From contig JADJXI010000017.1 of the NCBI GenBank assembly GCA_016715905.1, forward strand, positions 186,001 to 250,000: a stretch of 64,000 nucleotides of DNA, written 5' to 3'. The stretch comes from Sphingobacteriaceae bacterium (GTDB lineage: Bacteria > Bacteroidota > Bacteroidia > B-17B0 > Aurantibacillaceae). The notes under the pieces were generated by a model. That model saw only the letters and a list, made by a program, of their open reading frames with translations, did not search any database and had not been told where the DNA came from. A program made the translations under genes and the position numbers. Of the stretch, positions 52,939-63,158 are shown in pieces. How positions within the stretch are numbered: the stretch's first letter is position 1; the number at the start of each line of letters is the position of its first letter.

Positions 52939-54680
52939 TGAAAGCAAAATTGGAACATATACTTATGTGGAATACTAAAGCTGCTCAGCAAATATCTGAA
53001 AATGATAAATCGCTTATTAATTTTTGGTTAATATTTGTGTTATCGTTCTTATTTGCTTTGGCTTCAAGCGCTCAAACTAATTTACACGACATTAATTATG
53101 TTGCCACCAGTAGTTTTGTGCCAACCATAAAAGATGCGGTAAAGTACAATGATATGCCTGAAATAAAAGACAGCGTAAAAAAAATAAGCAACATCAATTA
53201 CGGCATACAAAGCGAACCGATGTTTCCAAAATACCAAGTTGAAACAATCGACGCCGCAAAAATGCAAAACGAACCATTGCCCAAATTATATCACTCACTT
53301 TTAAAAGTTGGTTATGGCCCCTTTTACAGCATGCCGTACGGAGAATTCTGGGCAGGGAATACACGAAACCGAGATCAAAGTTTTGGAGCACATCTAAAAC
53401 ATTTTTCAAGTAACACCCACTTACAGGATCATGGCTACGGAGGATTCAGCGATAACAATGCAGAAGTTTTCGGCAAAAATTTTTATCGCAAACATACTTT
53501 AGGCGGAACATTGAATTATAGCAGAAACGTAATTCATTATTACGGATATGATTCTTCTTTACATCAAATTACTGATAATGATTATACGAAACAACGTTAT
53601 CAGCTTTTTGAACCAAAAATCAGGGTACAAAGTCATTATACCGACAGCACACGCCTGAATCACGATATTGGTTTGAGTTACTATAACCTAAGCAATCTTC
53701 ACCGGGAATCAGAAAATAATATTCAGGCAGGAATTCTGGCGAGTACCTTTTTAAATAAAGAAAAACTAAATGTTGGTTTAAATACAAACTATTATAACCA
53801 TAAACAAAGTAACGACACCATCAATGATTTAATTGTAAACCTTAGTCCCTCTTTTGAAGCAGCCGGTAAAAAGTGGAATGCGGAAGTAGGTTTAATTGCC
53901 ACATTAGATGCGTTTAGAGACACCACTAAATTTTATGTGTATCCTAAATTAAATGTTCAGTATGATGTGTTTGAACACATCATTATTCCTTACGCTTCAA
54001 TCACCGGCGGATTAATTAAAAACAGTATGCGTAGTTTAACGAATGAAAATCCGTTTGTGGATACTACACTCAATTATAAAAACACAAATAATAAATACAA
54101 TTTTGCAATAGGTTTAAAAGGAAATTTATCCAGTAACACCTCATATGATGCGCGGGTAACTTATGGTCAATATGATAATCTGCACTTCTATTCTATAAAC
54201 TACAAAAGCAATATTCAGTTATATAATCAGTTTCAGGTTATATATGATCACGCTTCCCTATTAAATATTCACGGCTCATTGTCTTACAAACACAAAGAAA
54301 AAATAAATATTATAGGTAAGGGTAATTATTACATTTATTCCCCTGAAAATTTAAGTAAAGCGTATCATAAACCTGATTTTGACGTTACCTTATCCGGTAT
54401 ATATAATTTAAAAAGTAAATTTATTTTAAAAGCTGATTTATTTGTAATGGGTCAGCAATGGGCCTTATCTGTTCCAAAAAGCGACACCTCTTCTGTATTA
54501 AAAGATGTTCAGATTAAAGGATGGTTAGATGCCTCTCTCGAATTGGAGTACAGATATAGTAAAATGATGAGCTTTTTCATAAGAGCTAATAACATTGCCA
54601 ATCAGCGTTATTACAGATGGGAAAATTACCCAACGCAACGATTTAATTTTATGTTTGGTTTAACTTTTATTCCTTTTTAA
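52935..54680 (+). CDS. Outer-membrane beta-barrel protein (TonB-receptor-like)
   Basis: The 581-residue product has a signal helix (about 29-46, ending SSAQ) after a longer N-terminal stretch. After about 80 residues of periplasmic region come about 14-20 alternating aromatic beta-strands (LNYSRNVIHYYGYD, VGLNTNYYNHKQ, FAIGLKGNLSSNTSYDARVTYGQYDNLHF). The protein ends MFGLTFIPF, the terminal Phe typical of outer-membrane barrels. There is no clear TonB plug. Two adjacent ATGs (52935 and 52938) both fit. It is translated together with the upstream TPR protein, its probable partner. Confidence 0.75.
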   Translation: MMKAKLEHILMWNTKAAQQISENDKSLINFWLIFVLSFLFALASSAQTNLHDINYVATSSFVPTIKDAVKYNDMPEIKDSVKKISNINYGIQSEPMFPKYQVETIDAAKMQNEPLPKLYHSLLKVGYGPFYSMPYGEFWAGNTRNRDQSFGAHLKHFSSNTHLQDHGYGGFSDNNAEVFGKNFYRKHTLGGTLNYSRNVIHYYGYDSSLHQITDNDYTKQRYQLFEPKIRVQSHYTDSTRLNHDIGLSYYNLSNLHRESENNIQAGILASTFLNKEKLNVGLNTNYYNHKQSNDTINDLIVNLSPSFEAAGKKWNAEVGLIATLDAFRDTTKFYVYPKLNVQYDVFEHIIIPYASITGGLIKNSMRSLTNENPFVDTTLNYKNTNNKYNFAIGLKGNLSSNTSYDARVTYGQYDNLHFYSINYKSNIQLYNQFQVIYDHASLLNIHGSLSYKHKEKINIIGKGNYYIYSPENLSKAYHKPDFDVTLSGIYNLKSKFILKADLFVMGQQWALSVPKSDTSSVLKDVQIKGWLDASLELEYRYSKMMSFFIRANNIANQRYYRWENYPTQRFNFMFGLTFIPF

Positions 54681-54745
54681 TCTTTCTTCTACCACAAAAA
54701 GGGTATAATTTTTAACTCTTAATTTCCTACTTTTAAAGAATCCTC

Positions 54746-54970
54746 ATGAAGTCTTTAATTGAATTAAAAAGTGGCGAGTCGGGCATTGTTCAAGAAATAA
54801 GTGATGTTGAAATAGCCATTAAGTTAATTGAATTGGGTTGTATTCCCGGAGAATTGATTACTGTAAGTAAAATTGCTCCGCTCGGGTGCCCAATAGCTAT
54901 TCAATTGGGTTCCGATGAATTAAGTTTAAGAAAAGAAGAAGCTATAACTATTCTAGTTGAACCCATTTAA
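54746..54970 (+). CDS. feoA: FeoA-domain protein
   Basis: The 74-residue product has an SH3-like FeoA domain: the start KSLIELKSGESGIVQEI, then the block IKLIELGCIPGELI, and the end SLRKEEAITILVE. FeoA assists the ferrous-iron transporter FeoB in the cytoplasm. It stands 2 bases before feoB, a standard feoAB operon. No Fur box is obvious in the 65 bases upstream. Confidence 0.9.
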   Translation: MKSLIELKSGESGIVQEISDVEIAIKLIELGCIPGELITVSKIAPLGCPIAIQLGSDELSLRKEEAITILVEPI

Positions 54971-54972
54971 GT

Positions 54973-56961
54973 TTGTCTGCACTTCAAAATATTCCATTAC
55001 AAGTTTTATTAGCCGGTAATCCAAATGCCGGCAAATCTAGTTTATTTAATGCATTAACCGGCTTATCTCAAAAAACCGGTAATTATGCCGGAGTAACTGT
55101 TGATAAATACGAAGGCTTTTTTAGAATTAATCATCAAGATAAAAACTATTCGGTTAACCTAATTGATTTACCCGGTATTTATAGTTTAAATCCAAAAACT
55201 ATTGATGAGCATGTTGCATTTGATAATTTAGTTTCTGAAAAAAATAAACCGGATGTGGTGGTAGTGGTGGTGGATGCGGGAAATTTGAAAAGAAATTTAT
55301 TGCTGGCTACTCAGGTAATTGATTTAAAATATAAAACAGTTGTTGTTTTGAATATGATGGATGAGGCGGAAAAACAAAACATCAGCATCAATATAAACGG
55401 TCTTCAAGAAAAACTAGGCGTACCTGTTGTGGCAGTGAATTCAAGAACCGGGGAAGGAATTGAAGGCGTTAAAACAGCGATTCTAAATGCCACTGTAAGC
55501 CATAGTCACTTTTATGATATGGCTAACCTAAAATCAAAAACCTATTCTGATTTATTAATCAGTGAAAAGAACAACAGAACTTTTCATAACCAAGATCAGA
55601 TGTACCGAATAAATTTAATCCGATACTTAATAAACTCATTCGTGCAGGCACCAACAAAATTGTTCATGCGTGAGTTTTCGAAAAAAATCGATAGCGTAAT
55701 TACACATAAAATTTTTGGTTATCTTTTTTTAATTTTTATACTCTTCTTAATTTTTCAATCCATCTTTTTCATTGCGGAATATCCCATGGAATGGATTGAA
55801 AGCGCTTTTATTAAAATTCAATCTTGGCTTCAGGATACCCTGCCGCAAGGTGCTTTAAGTGATTTATTGGTAAATGGAATCGTTTCCGGATTAAGCGGAG
55901 TATTCATCTTTATCCCTCAAATTGCCCTGTTGTTTTTATTCGTAGGTATTTTAGAAGATACCGGTTATATGGCTCGGGCCGGTTTTATCATGGATAAAAT
56001 TATGAGAAGATTTGGTTTAAACGGGCGTTCGGTTATCCCATTAATTAGTGGTACAGCCTGCGCAGTTCCATCCATCATGGCCACTCGTTCTATCAGTAAT
56101 TTTAAAGAACGATTAATTACGGTTTTCATTATCCCGTTAGTGAGTTGTTCTGCTCGCCTACCGGTTTATATTTTAATCGTATCCCTATTGTATCCCAACG
56201 ACTCCGATCAAGGCTTCTTTCATTCCAAAGGACTTGTTCTTCTTTTACTTTATTTAATTGGTTTTACCGCCACCTTTTTAACCGCATTTTTTCTTAATAA
56301 ATTAATTCCGAATAAAGAATCTTCTGTATTTATTATGGAGTTGCCGATTTACCGCTTTCCACATATCAAAAATCTCCTTTTCCTCGTTTACAATAAAGTG
56401 AAAGTATTTGTTTTTGAGGCCGGTAAAATAATTATGGCCATTTCGATCATATTGTGGTTTTTAAGTTCATATGGGTATAGCGAAAAATTCAGACAAACAG
56501 ACTTGGCCTTAACAAAAGCCCTAGCCATAAATCAAACGGATTCCCTCACTTATCTACAAGCTCAAAAACTCGAACATTCCTTTGTAGGTTCTATTGGTAG
56601 AAAAATAGAACCTCTCATTAAACCCATGGGCTTTGATTGGAAAATTGGCATTGCCTTAATTACTTCTTTTGCCGCCCGTGAAGTATTTGTAGGTAGTATG
56701 GCCACTATTTATAGCGCAGGGAACGAAGGTAGCATCCGAGATAAACTAATGAATGAAACCGACAGCAGCGGCAAAAAAATATATACGCCGGCAGTTTGTT
56801 GGTCCTTATTACTTTTTTACTCCTTTGCCTTGCAGTGTATGAGTACTATAGCTATTGTTAAAAGAGAAACCAAGAGCTGGAAATGGACCGGCATTCAGTT
56901 TTTATATATGAGCGCATTAGCCTATTTTTCGGCCTTAATCGCTTATCAGCTGCTTTCTTAA
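54973..56961 (+). CDS. feoB: Ferrous iron transporter FeoB
   Basis: The 662-residue product has an N-terminal G-protein domain with P-loop GNPNAGKSS (15-23), switch LIDLPGIYSL and base-binding NMMD-type motif VVVLNMMDEAEKQ. Then come a GDI helix region and a membrane domain of about ten helices. The two Gate-type blocks are GTACAVPSIMATRSI and FAAREVFVGSMATIYS. It is shorter than E. coli FeoB (773), mainly in the GDI region. The start is TTG (54973-54975), right after feoA. It imports Fe(II) across the inner membrane. Confidence 0.93.
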   Translation: MSALQNIPLQVLLAGNPNAGKSSLFNALTGLSQKTGNYAGVTVDKYEGFFRINHQDKNYSVNLIDLPGIYSLNPKTIDEHVAFDNLVSEKNKPDVVVVVVDAGNLKRNLLLATQVIDLKYKTVVVLNMMDEAEKQNISININGLQEKLGVPVVAVNSRTGEGIEGVKTAILNATVSHSHFYDMANLKSKTYSDLLISEKNNRTFHNQDQMYRINLIRYLINSFVQAPTKLFMREFSKKIDSVITHKIFGYLFLIFILFLIFQSIFFIAEYPMEWIESAFIKIQSWLQDTLPQGALSDLLVNGIVSGLSGVFIFIPQIALLFLFVGILEDTGYMARAGFIMDKIMRRFGLNGRSVIPLISGTACAVPSIMATRSISNFKERLITVFIIPLVSCSARLPVYILIVSLLYPNDSDQGFFHSKGLVLLLLYLIGFTATFLTAFFLNKLIPNKESSVFIMELPIYRFPHIKNLLFLVYNKVKVFVFEAGKIIMAISIILWFLSSYGYSEKFRQTDLALTKALAINQTDSLTYLQAQKLEHSFVGSIGRKIEPLIKPMGFDWKIGIALITSFAAREVFVGSMATIYSAGNEGSIRDKLMNETDSSGKKIYTPAVCWSLLLFYSFALQCMSTIAIVKRETKSWKWTGIQFLYMSALAYFSALIAYQLLS

Positions 56962-57033
56962 TTGTAAAATCCCCCAATTGAGGTTTTGCGATATTGTATA
57001 ATTAATTACATTTTTGTATTTATATACATTCCT

Positions 57034-59691
57034 ATGAAAACTTCGATGCTTTTAAAATGTGCAGTTCTGCTTGTAGTATTCACATTTTGCCATACCAAAA
57101 AACAAACCGTTCAAATTAAAACGGAAGATATTCCTGTTATACAATTAGACACTATACAGGTTCAACCTGCAGTGGTTGAAAATAAAATATACAATGAAAC
57201 ACCAACGCGAATAAACGACATATTACACACCAGACTGGAAGTTAATTTTGATTGGAATAAGAGCAGATTAAATGGTATTGCCACACATTATATTAAACCT
57301 CACTTTTATCCAACCAAACAATTAACACTGAATGCAAGAGGGATGGAAATATTAAATATTGAAATACAGGATATTAATTCAGAAGAAGCAAAATGTTTTT
57401 GTGCTTCCGAAAAAAAAAAGGCAACAGCCTATCCATTAAAATATGTTTATGAAAACGATGAATTAATTATTGATTTAAATGACACTTTTAGTTCAAATCA
57501 GATTTATAAAATTGTAATTAAATATATTGCCAAGCCCAATGAATTAAAAAAAGGAGGAAGTGCTGCAATTAGTGATGATAAAGGATTATATTTTATTAAT
57601 CCAACCGGAGAAAATCCATTAAAAATGCCACAAATATGGACACAGGGCGAAACGCAATCCAATTCGGCTTGGTACCCAACTATAGATAATCCGGTAGAAA
57701 AAATGTCGCAGGAAATTTTAATGACCGTTGATAATAAATACACCACACTTTCAAACGGATTATTAATAAAATCCACTACCAATAAAGATGGTACACGTAC
57801 CGATCATTGGAAATTAGAACAACCGCATTCTCCTTATTTAACCATGATGGCTGTTGGACAATTTGTAAAAGTAACCGATGAACCCTGGAAGGGTAAAGAA
57901 ATATCTTATTATGTAGAACGGGAATACGAGCCACACGCTAAAGCCATATTTGGCGACACCAAAGAAATGATAGAATTTTATTCTTCAAAATTAGGTGTAG
58001 ATTATGCCTGGCCTAAATACGCACAAATTGCAGTTCGTGATTATGTAAGCGGGGCAATGGAAAATACCAGCGCAACCCTGCATGGAGACTTCGCTGTTTA
58101 TCAAACCACTCGGGATATGATTGACGGCAAAAGAGGAACAGATATTATTGCACATGAACTTTTTCATCAATGGTTTGGCGATTTGGTTACCTGCGAAAGC
58201 TGGAGCAACTTACCGTTAAATGAAAGTTTTGCTACTTACGGTGAATATTTATGGGAAGAATATAAATATGGACGTGATGCAGCCGATCAACATCATGTGG
58301 CCAGCAAAGCAAGTTATATGTTTTCAGGAAAGGAAGTAGATTTAATTCGCTTTGATTATAAGCACAGAGAAGATATGTTTGACGGATTCAGCTATGCCAA
58401 AGGCGGGCAAGTACTTCACATGTTACGTAAAGTAGTAGGTGATGATGCTTTTTTTGCCTCATTAAAAAACTATCTGGAAACCAATAAATACAAAACAGCT
58501 GAAATACATCATTTACGTTTAGCGTTTGAAGAAACAACAGGCCAAGACCTCAACTGGTTTTTTAACCAGTGGTTCTTAAACAAAGGAAGACCTACGCTTA
58601 ATGTATCTAAAAATTATAATGCTTCAGCGCAAAAAATTGAAATTGAAATTGAACAGAAACAAGACTTTAAAATTGCTCCTTTGTATAAATTACCGGTTGA
58701 TATTGATGTTTATGCCGATGGGAAAAAGCAAAGAACCAGAATATGGATTACCAAACAAAAGGAAACTTTTAAAATTCCTTGTATCAAGCAACCGGACTTG
58801 GTTAATTTTGATGCGGAAAGACAATTACTTTGCGATTTAAATTATACAAAAACAAAAGAAGAACTGCTTTTTCAATATAAAAACGCGCCTTTGTACGGCG
58901 ATCGTCACGAATCTTTAAAAGAAAATGAAAATCAATTACAAGATGCCTTAGTATATGATATGTTTAAACACGCCGCACAATACGATCCTTTTGCACCGCT
59001 GAGAAATTATGCCATTTCCAAATTACAATCGTTTTCCGATAAAAAAGAAGATCTAAAACCCTTGTTTACTCAAATTTATAAAGCAGATAAAAAAACCACA
59101 ACACGAGCAAGAGCGCTGGAAGCCTTGAATAAATTATTTACTGACGATAAAAATATTGATGAATTAAATGAAAAAGCTTTTGAAGAAGCATCTTACGCCA
59201 TTAACACAGTTGCCCTTGAACATTTAATAGCTAAAAACCCAAAAGCCGCAATGGAGAAAGCAAAAAGTTTGGAAACAGAATCCGGTAAAAGCTTAATTTT
59301 TACTATAGCATCTTTATATGCAACACAAGGAGCTGATGAACAAATTCATTTTTTCAACACAAATATGAAATACATTAATGGATTTGAACTCATGACTTAT
59401 TTAAATGATTATACGAAAGTAGCCAAACGGGCATCCGGGTCGGAAGCCGTATTAATGGCGGCAACAGATTTTGAATGGATTGCCAGAGGAGGTTCTCGAT
59501 TCACAAGATTTGGTGCAGTGAAAGGAATTAAAGATTTACTTTCGATTTGGGAAACCAAAGAGAAAAAAATTATCGAACAAATTGAATCTGCTAAAAAGGA
59601 AAGCAAAGATGCAACTGTTCTTGAAAAATCAAAACAGGATATTTCAGAAACAATTAAATCATTGCAACAATCTTACGAACGCGTAAAATAA
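57034..59691 (+). CDS. M1 family metallo-aminopeptidase
   Basis: The 885-residue zinc peptidase has a signal ending FTFCHTK, possibly a lipoprotein (Cys at about residue 19). The GAMEN-type exopeptidase motif is SGAMENTSA, the zinc site HELFHQW followed by NESFATYGEYLWEE, and the catalytic Tyr lies in the SYAKGGQVLHML region. The C-terminal domain is helical, ending in a Lys/Glu-rich coiled coil. The open frame starts 16 codons earlier, but only the ATG at 57034 gives a clean signal. It cleaves N-terminal residues from peptides in the periplasm or at the surface. Confidence 0.9.
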   Translation: MKTSMLLKCAVLLVVFTFCHTKKQTVQIKTEDIPVIQLDTIQVQPAVVENKIYNETPTRINDILHTRLEVNFDWNKSRLNGIATHYIKPHFYPTKQLTLNARGMEILNIEIQDINSEEAKCFCASEKKKATAYPLKYVYENDELIIDLNDTFSSNQIYKIVIKYIAKPNELKKGGSAAISDDKGLYFINPTGENPLKMPQIWTQGETQSNSAWYPTIDNPVEKMSQEILMTVDNKYTTLSNGLLIKSTTNKDGTRTDHWKLEQPHSPYLTMMAVGQFVKVTDEPWKGKEISYYVEREYEPHAKAIFGDTKEMIEFYSSKLGVDYAWPKYAQIAVRDYVSGAMENTSATLHGDFAVYQTTRDMIDGKRGTDIIAHELFHQWFGDLVTCESWSNLPLNESFATYGEYLWEEYKYGRDAADQHHVASKASYMFSGKEVDLIRFDYKHREDMFDGFSYAKGGQVLHMLRKVVGDDAFFASLKNYLETNKYKTAEIHHLRLAFEETTGQDLNWFFNQWFLNKGRPTLNVSKNYNASAQKIEIEIEQKQDFKIAPLYKLPVDIDVYADGKKQRTRIWITKQKETFKIPCIKQPDLVNFDAERQLLCDLNYTKTKEELLFQYKNAPLYGDRHESLKENENQLQDALVYDMFKHAAQYDPFAPLRNYAISKLQSFSDKKEDLKPLFTQIYKADKKTTTRARALEALNKLFTDDKNIDELNEKAFEEASYAINTVALEHLIAKNPKAAMEKAKSLETESGKSLIFTIASLYATQGADEQIHFFNTNMKYINGFELMTYLNDYTKVAKRASGSEAVLMAATDFEWIARGGSRFTRFGAVKGIKDLLSIWETKEKKIIEQIESAKKESKDATVLEKSKQDISETIKSLQQSYERVK

Positions 59692-59706
59692 TCCAAACAC
59701 AAATTT

Positions 59707-60402
59707 ATGAATACTCAGAATTTAGAAAACATACTTTTTTTAGATATTGAAACGGTGCCTTTAGTGTATCAATACAGTAAATTGGATAAAGAAAGTAAAG
59801 AATTGTGGGATAAAAAATGGCAATACAATAAAGATGTAAGTTCTGAAAAACAATACGAAAAATCAGGCATTTATGCCGAGTTTGCAAAAGTAGTTTGTAT
59901 AGGGCTAGGTTATTACCATTCCGGTAAGTTCAGAGTGAAGTGTTTGCAAAGCACAGATGAAAAAAATGTATTAACCCAATTTGCCGAATTACTTGAACAG
60001 CATTTTAATTCTCCTACGGCAGTTTTATGTGCTCACAACGGCAAGGAATTTGATTTTCCATTTCTTTGCCGACGATTTGTCATTAACTCCATTCCGCTTC
60101 CGAAAATATTAAATATTCAGGGTAAAAAACCCTGGGAAATAAATCATTTAGATACGATGGAAATGTGGAAATTCGGAGACTATAAAAATTACACTTCGCT
60201 TAATTTATTGGCGCACGTATTTCAAATCCCATCACCTAAAGATGAAATGGATGGCAGCATGGTGGCTTCAGCTTTTTATGAGAAAAATGCGCTCGATAAA
60301 ATTGCCGAATACTGCATGAAAGATGTAATTACACTAGCCCGGGTATTTGGTCGCTTTACTAATCTTAGAAAATTAGAAGACAAAGACATTATTTTTGTGT
60401 AA
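59707..60402 (+). CDS. Predicted 3'-5' exonuclease (PolB exonuclease-like, PF10108-type)
   Basis: The 231-residue product is a DnaQ-like exonuclease fold. ExoI is FLDIETVP (Asp and Glu, residues 11-18), ExoII is CAHNGKEFDFPFL (about 108-120), and the last Asp lies in YCMKDVITLARVF (about 200-212). The family is related to the proofreading domain of B-family DNA polymerases and acts alone. Its cellular substrate is unknown. It is the first of a compact plus-strand run (gaps of 2-16 bases) up to the SDR gene. Confidence 0.85.
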   Translation: MNTQNLENILFLDIETVPLVYQYSKLDKESKELWDKKWQYNKDVSSEKQYEKSGIYAEFAKVVCIGLGYYHSGKFRVKCLQSTDEKNVLTQFAELLEQHFNSPTAVLCAHNGKEFDFPFLCRRFVINSIPLPKILNIQGKKPWEINHLDTMEMWKFGDYKNYTSLNLLAHVFQIPSPKDEMDGSMVASAFYEKNALDKIAEYCMKDVITLARVFGRFTNLRKLEDKDIIFV

Positions 60403-60414
60403 TTTCACAAAGTA

Positions 60415-61410
60415 ATGAAAGCCCCTGCAATTGGAATAATTGGAGGAGGAAGTTGGGCCACTGCGTTGGCAAAACTCCTTCTCAACAACTGCGAAAAAAT
60501 AAACTGGTATATTCGCAAAGAGAGTGATATTGCTTTTTTTAAAGAACACACTAATAATCCGCGATATTTAACTTCAGTAGATTTTGATGTTTCAAAAATT
60601 GAATTCACAGCTCAAGTTAACGAGTGCGTTAAAAATTCAGACCTTATTATTCTTGCGATTCCATCTGCTTTTCTTCACAATACATTAAAAAACATTCAAC
60701 AATCAGATTTAAAAAATAAATTCTTTTTTTCAGCTGTAAAAGGAATTATTCCCGAATTCAATTTAATTGTAGGCGAATACTTAAACAAAGTTCATCAGGT
60801 TTCTTTTCAGGATATCGGCGTAATTACGGGACCCTGTCACGCTGAAGAAGTCGCCATGGAGAAACTGAGTTATTTAACAATTGCTTCCCAAAATACACAA
60901 ACTGCTAATAGCTTAGCTCAGTCGCTAAACTGCCGTTATTTACAAACTACCGTAAGTGATGATATATACGGAACCGAATATGCAGCAGTTCTAAAAAATG
61001 TAATTGCTGTAGCCGGTGGAATTTGTCACGGCTTAGGTTACGGTGATAATTTTCTTGCCGTTTTAGTAAGCAATGCCATTCAGGAAATTAAAAGATTTGT
61101 TGATGCAGTACATCCAATTGATAGAGATATTAAAGCCTCCGCCTATTTAGGAGATTTACTAGTTACTGCCTATTCGCAATTCAGCAGAAACCGAACCTTT
61201 GGAACTATGATAGGAAAAGGACACAGTGTAAAAAATGCGCAATTGGAAATGAATATGGTGGCTGAAGGCTACTATGCTGTGAAGTGCGTTTATGAAATAA
61301 ATAAAAAGTATAAAGTTCATATGCCTATAACTAATGCCGTATATAATATTGTTTACGAATTTAAAAATGTGGCCAAGGAAATTGAAGTTTTGTCGAAACA
61401 AATTTCTTAA
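60415..61410 (+). CDS. gpsA: Glycerol-3-phosphate dehydrogenase [NAD(P)+] GpsA
   Basis: The 331-residue product reduces dihydroxyacetone phosphate to sn-glycerol 3-phosphate for phospholipid synthesis. It has the nucleotide-binding GGGSWATALAKLL (about 9-21), VITGPCHAEEV (about 140-150) and the catalytic Lys in YAAVLKNVIAVAGG (about 189-202), then NFLAVLVSNAIQEI. Length is normal. It shares a tight cluster with the exonuclease and the membrane protein. Confidence 0.93.
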   Translation: MKAPAIGIIGGGSWATALAKLLLNNCEKINWYIRKESDIAFFKEHTNNPRYLTSVDFDVSKIEFTAQVNECVKNSDLIILAIPSAFLHNTLKNIQQSDLKNKFFFSAVKGIIPEFNLIVGEYLNKVHQVSFQDIGVITGPCHAEEVAMEKLSYLTIASQNTQTANSLAQSLNCRYLQTTVSDDIYGTEYAAVLKNVIAVAGGICHGLGYGDNFLAVLVSNAIQEIKRFVDAVHPIDRDIKASAYLGDLLVTAYSQFSRNRTFGTMIGKGHSVKNAQLEMNMVAEGYYAVKCVYEINKKYKVHMPITNAVYNIVYEFKNVAKEIEVLSKQIS

Positions 61411-61413
61411 TAC

Positions 61414-62046
61414 ATGAAGTCACTTGCCTTTTGGATTTCGGTTATTCTGCACCCACTTTTAATGGCCTCATACGGTTGTCTTTTCATATTTTTCATTATA
61501 CAAAATACTATTTTTGATTACCTCACCCCTTTTGGATTAAAATGGCGTATATCATTAATTGTATTTATTTTTTCGTTTCTTTTCCCAATTTTAAATATTT
61601 TTATTTTGTACAAACTTAAGCGCATTCCAAGTTTTACACTTTCTGAACAATCAGAACGTACGTTCCCCTATATTATGACAGCTGCGTTTTATTTTGGATT
61701 ATTTTATTTATTATTCGATTTAAATATTTGGCCAACCGTAAAGCTTTTTGTTTTAGGAGGGGGATTAGCCATTTTATTAGTTGCCCTCATTAATTTAAAG
61801 TATAAAATCAGTGCGCATATGGTAGGAATCGGAGGACTGCTTGGGGCATTAATTGCATTATCCTATTTATTAAAATTTGACATGACCTTTTATTACATAG
61901 GCATCATTTTTTTGAGTGGCATTTTAGCAAGCGCACGGTTATTTTTAAAAGAACATAACCCGCCACAACTTTATAGTGGATTTCTATTGGGTTTATTTGT
62001 ACAAATTGGATTATTTTTAATAAGTGAAAAAATTAAATTCTTATAA
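61414..62046 (+). CDS. Multi-pass membrane protein (PAP2-like), Bacteroidota-conserved
   Basis: The 210-residue product has six or seven transmembrane helices. Between helices 2 and 3 lies the polar stretch FTLSEQSERTFPYI, and later KISAHMVGIGG, a Lys/Ser/His pattern reminiscent of PAP2-type phosphatases. The usual KxxxxxxRP and SRxxxxxH signatures are not complete, so enzymatic activity is doubtful. It sits 3 bases after gpsA and 2 bases before the SDR, which hints at a role in lipid or envelope metabolism. Confidence 0.65.
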   Translation: MKSLAFWISVILHPLLMASYGCLFIFFIIQNTIFDYLTPFGLKWRISLIVFIFSFLFPILNIFILYKLKRIPSFTLSEQSERTFPYIMTAAFYFGLFYLLFDLNIWPTVKLFVLGGGLAILLVALINLKYKISAHMVGIGGLLGALIALSYLLKFDMTFYYIGIIFLSGILASARLFLKEHNPPQLYSGFLLGLFVQIGLFLISEKIKFL

Positions 62047-62048
62047 CT

Positions 62049-63059
62049 GTGATTTTAGTTAGTGGAGCAACAGGTATTATTGGTTCGCATGTAGTAATGA
62101 ATTTACTTTTGAAAGGTGAAAAAGTTATCGCCTGTACCGGAAATGAAATCAATAAAATAAAACTAAAAAAACTATTGGGCTATTATCAGCAAGAAAGTTT
62201 GTATTCGCTGGTGATCTGGCGCGAAATGCTATTCAATGATATTTATTCTATAGAAACAGCGTTAGAAAATGTGAGAGCTGTTTATCATTGCGCCGGAATT
62301 GTTTCATTTAATTCAAAAGACCGAAAAAAATTATATGAAATAAATGAATACGGAACGGCTAATTTAGTTAATGCTTGCCTTACCATGAATATTCCACTGT
62401 GTCATGTAAGTTCAATAGCTACCTTAAATAATGCCGATTATAAAAATGAATTAAATGAAGATGTTTTTTGGAAAAAAAGTGGAAATGAAAGTGATTATGC
62501 CATTAGTAAATACAAAGGGGAGTTGGAAGTTTGGAGAGGAATTGAAGAAGGATTAAATGCTGTTATTGTAAATCCGGGCATTGTATTATCGCCGGGATTC
62601 TGGGAACAAAGTAGCTCTCAATTATTTGGCTTGTGTGATAAGGGATTAAAATATTATACTTCTGGAATTAGTGCATATATTACTGCTGACGACACTTCCA
62701 AAATTATGATTGAGTTGATGAACAAAAGGAAATATGCAAACCGTTATATTCTAATAGAAAACAATTACAGTTATAAAAATGTACTTCAACTAATTTCAAC
62801 TCATTTGGATAAATCAACAGCTCTAAAAGAAATTGGACCTTTTACAATTACATTATTCTATCGTTTGGAAAAAATAATGGCATTCTTTCGTTTAAAAAAG
62901 GCTCGTTTAAGTAAATCGGCTATTCGATCACTTTATAATCAGCAAAAATTCTCCAATAAAAAAATTTCGGCGGAGCTTAACTATAATTTTACCGCTATTT
63001 CAGGCGAAATTGAACGCATTTGCAAAATTTACCGAAAAGAGCACCCTTCTAGGGCTTAA
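62049..63059 (+). CDS. NAD-dependent epimerase/dehydratase (extended SDR)
   Basis: The 336-residue Rossmann-fold protein starts at GTG (62049-62051). It has the nucleotide motif GATGIIGSHV (6-15), AVYHCAGIVSF (about 77-87), the catalytic YAISKYKGE (Tyr and Lys, about 153-161) and NPGIVLSPGF. The C-terminal 80 residues are basic and helical. It resembles dihydroflavonol reductase/steroid dehydrogenase-like SDRs. The substrate is unknown. Confidence 0.83.
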   Translation: MILVSGATGIIGSHVVMNLLLKGEKVIACTGNEINKIKLKKLLGYYQQESLYSLVIWREMLFNDIYSIETALENVRAVYHCAGIVSFNSKDRKKLYEINEYGTANLVNACLTMNIPLCHVSSIATLNNADYKNELNEDVFWKKSGNESDYAISKYKGELEVWRGIEEGLNAVIVNPGIVLSPGFWEQSSSQLFGLCDKGLKYYTSGISAYITADDTSKIMIELMNKRKYANRYILIENNYSYKNVLQLISTHLDKSTALKEIGPFTITLFYRLEKIMAFFRLKKARLSKSAIRSLYNQQKFSNKKISAELNYNFTAISGEIERICKIYRKEHPSRA

Positions 63060-63158
63060 TTAATTGCTCATCAAGTATTTAAATTTCCCCCGATTTAACT
63101 TTATTTTGTTTTTTGTGAGTTATTTATATATCTTAGTCTATTATTTTAAGAAATTCGT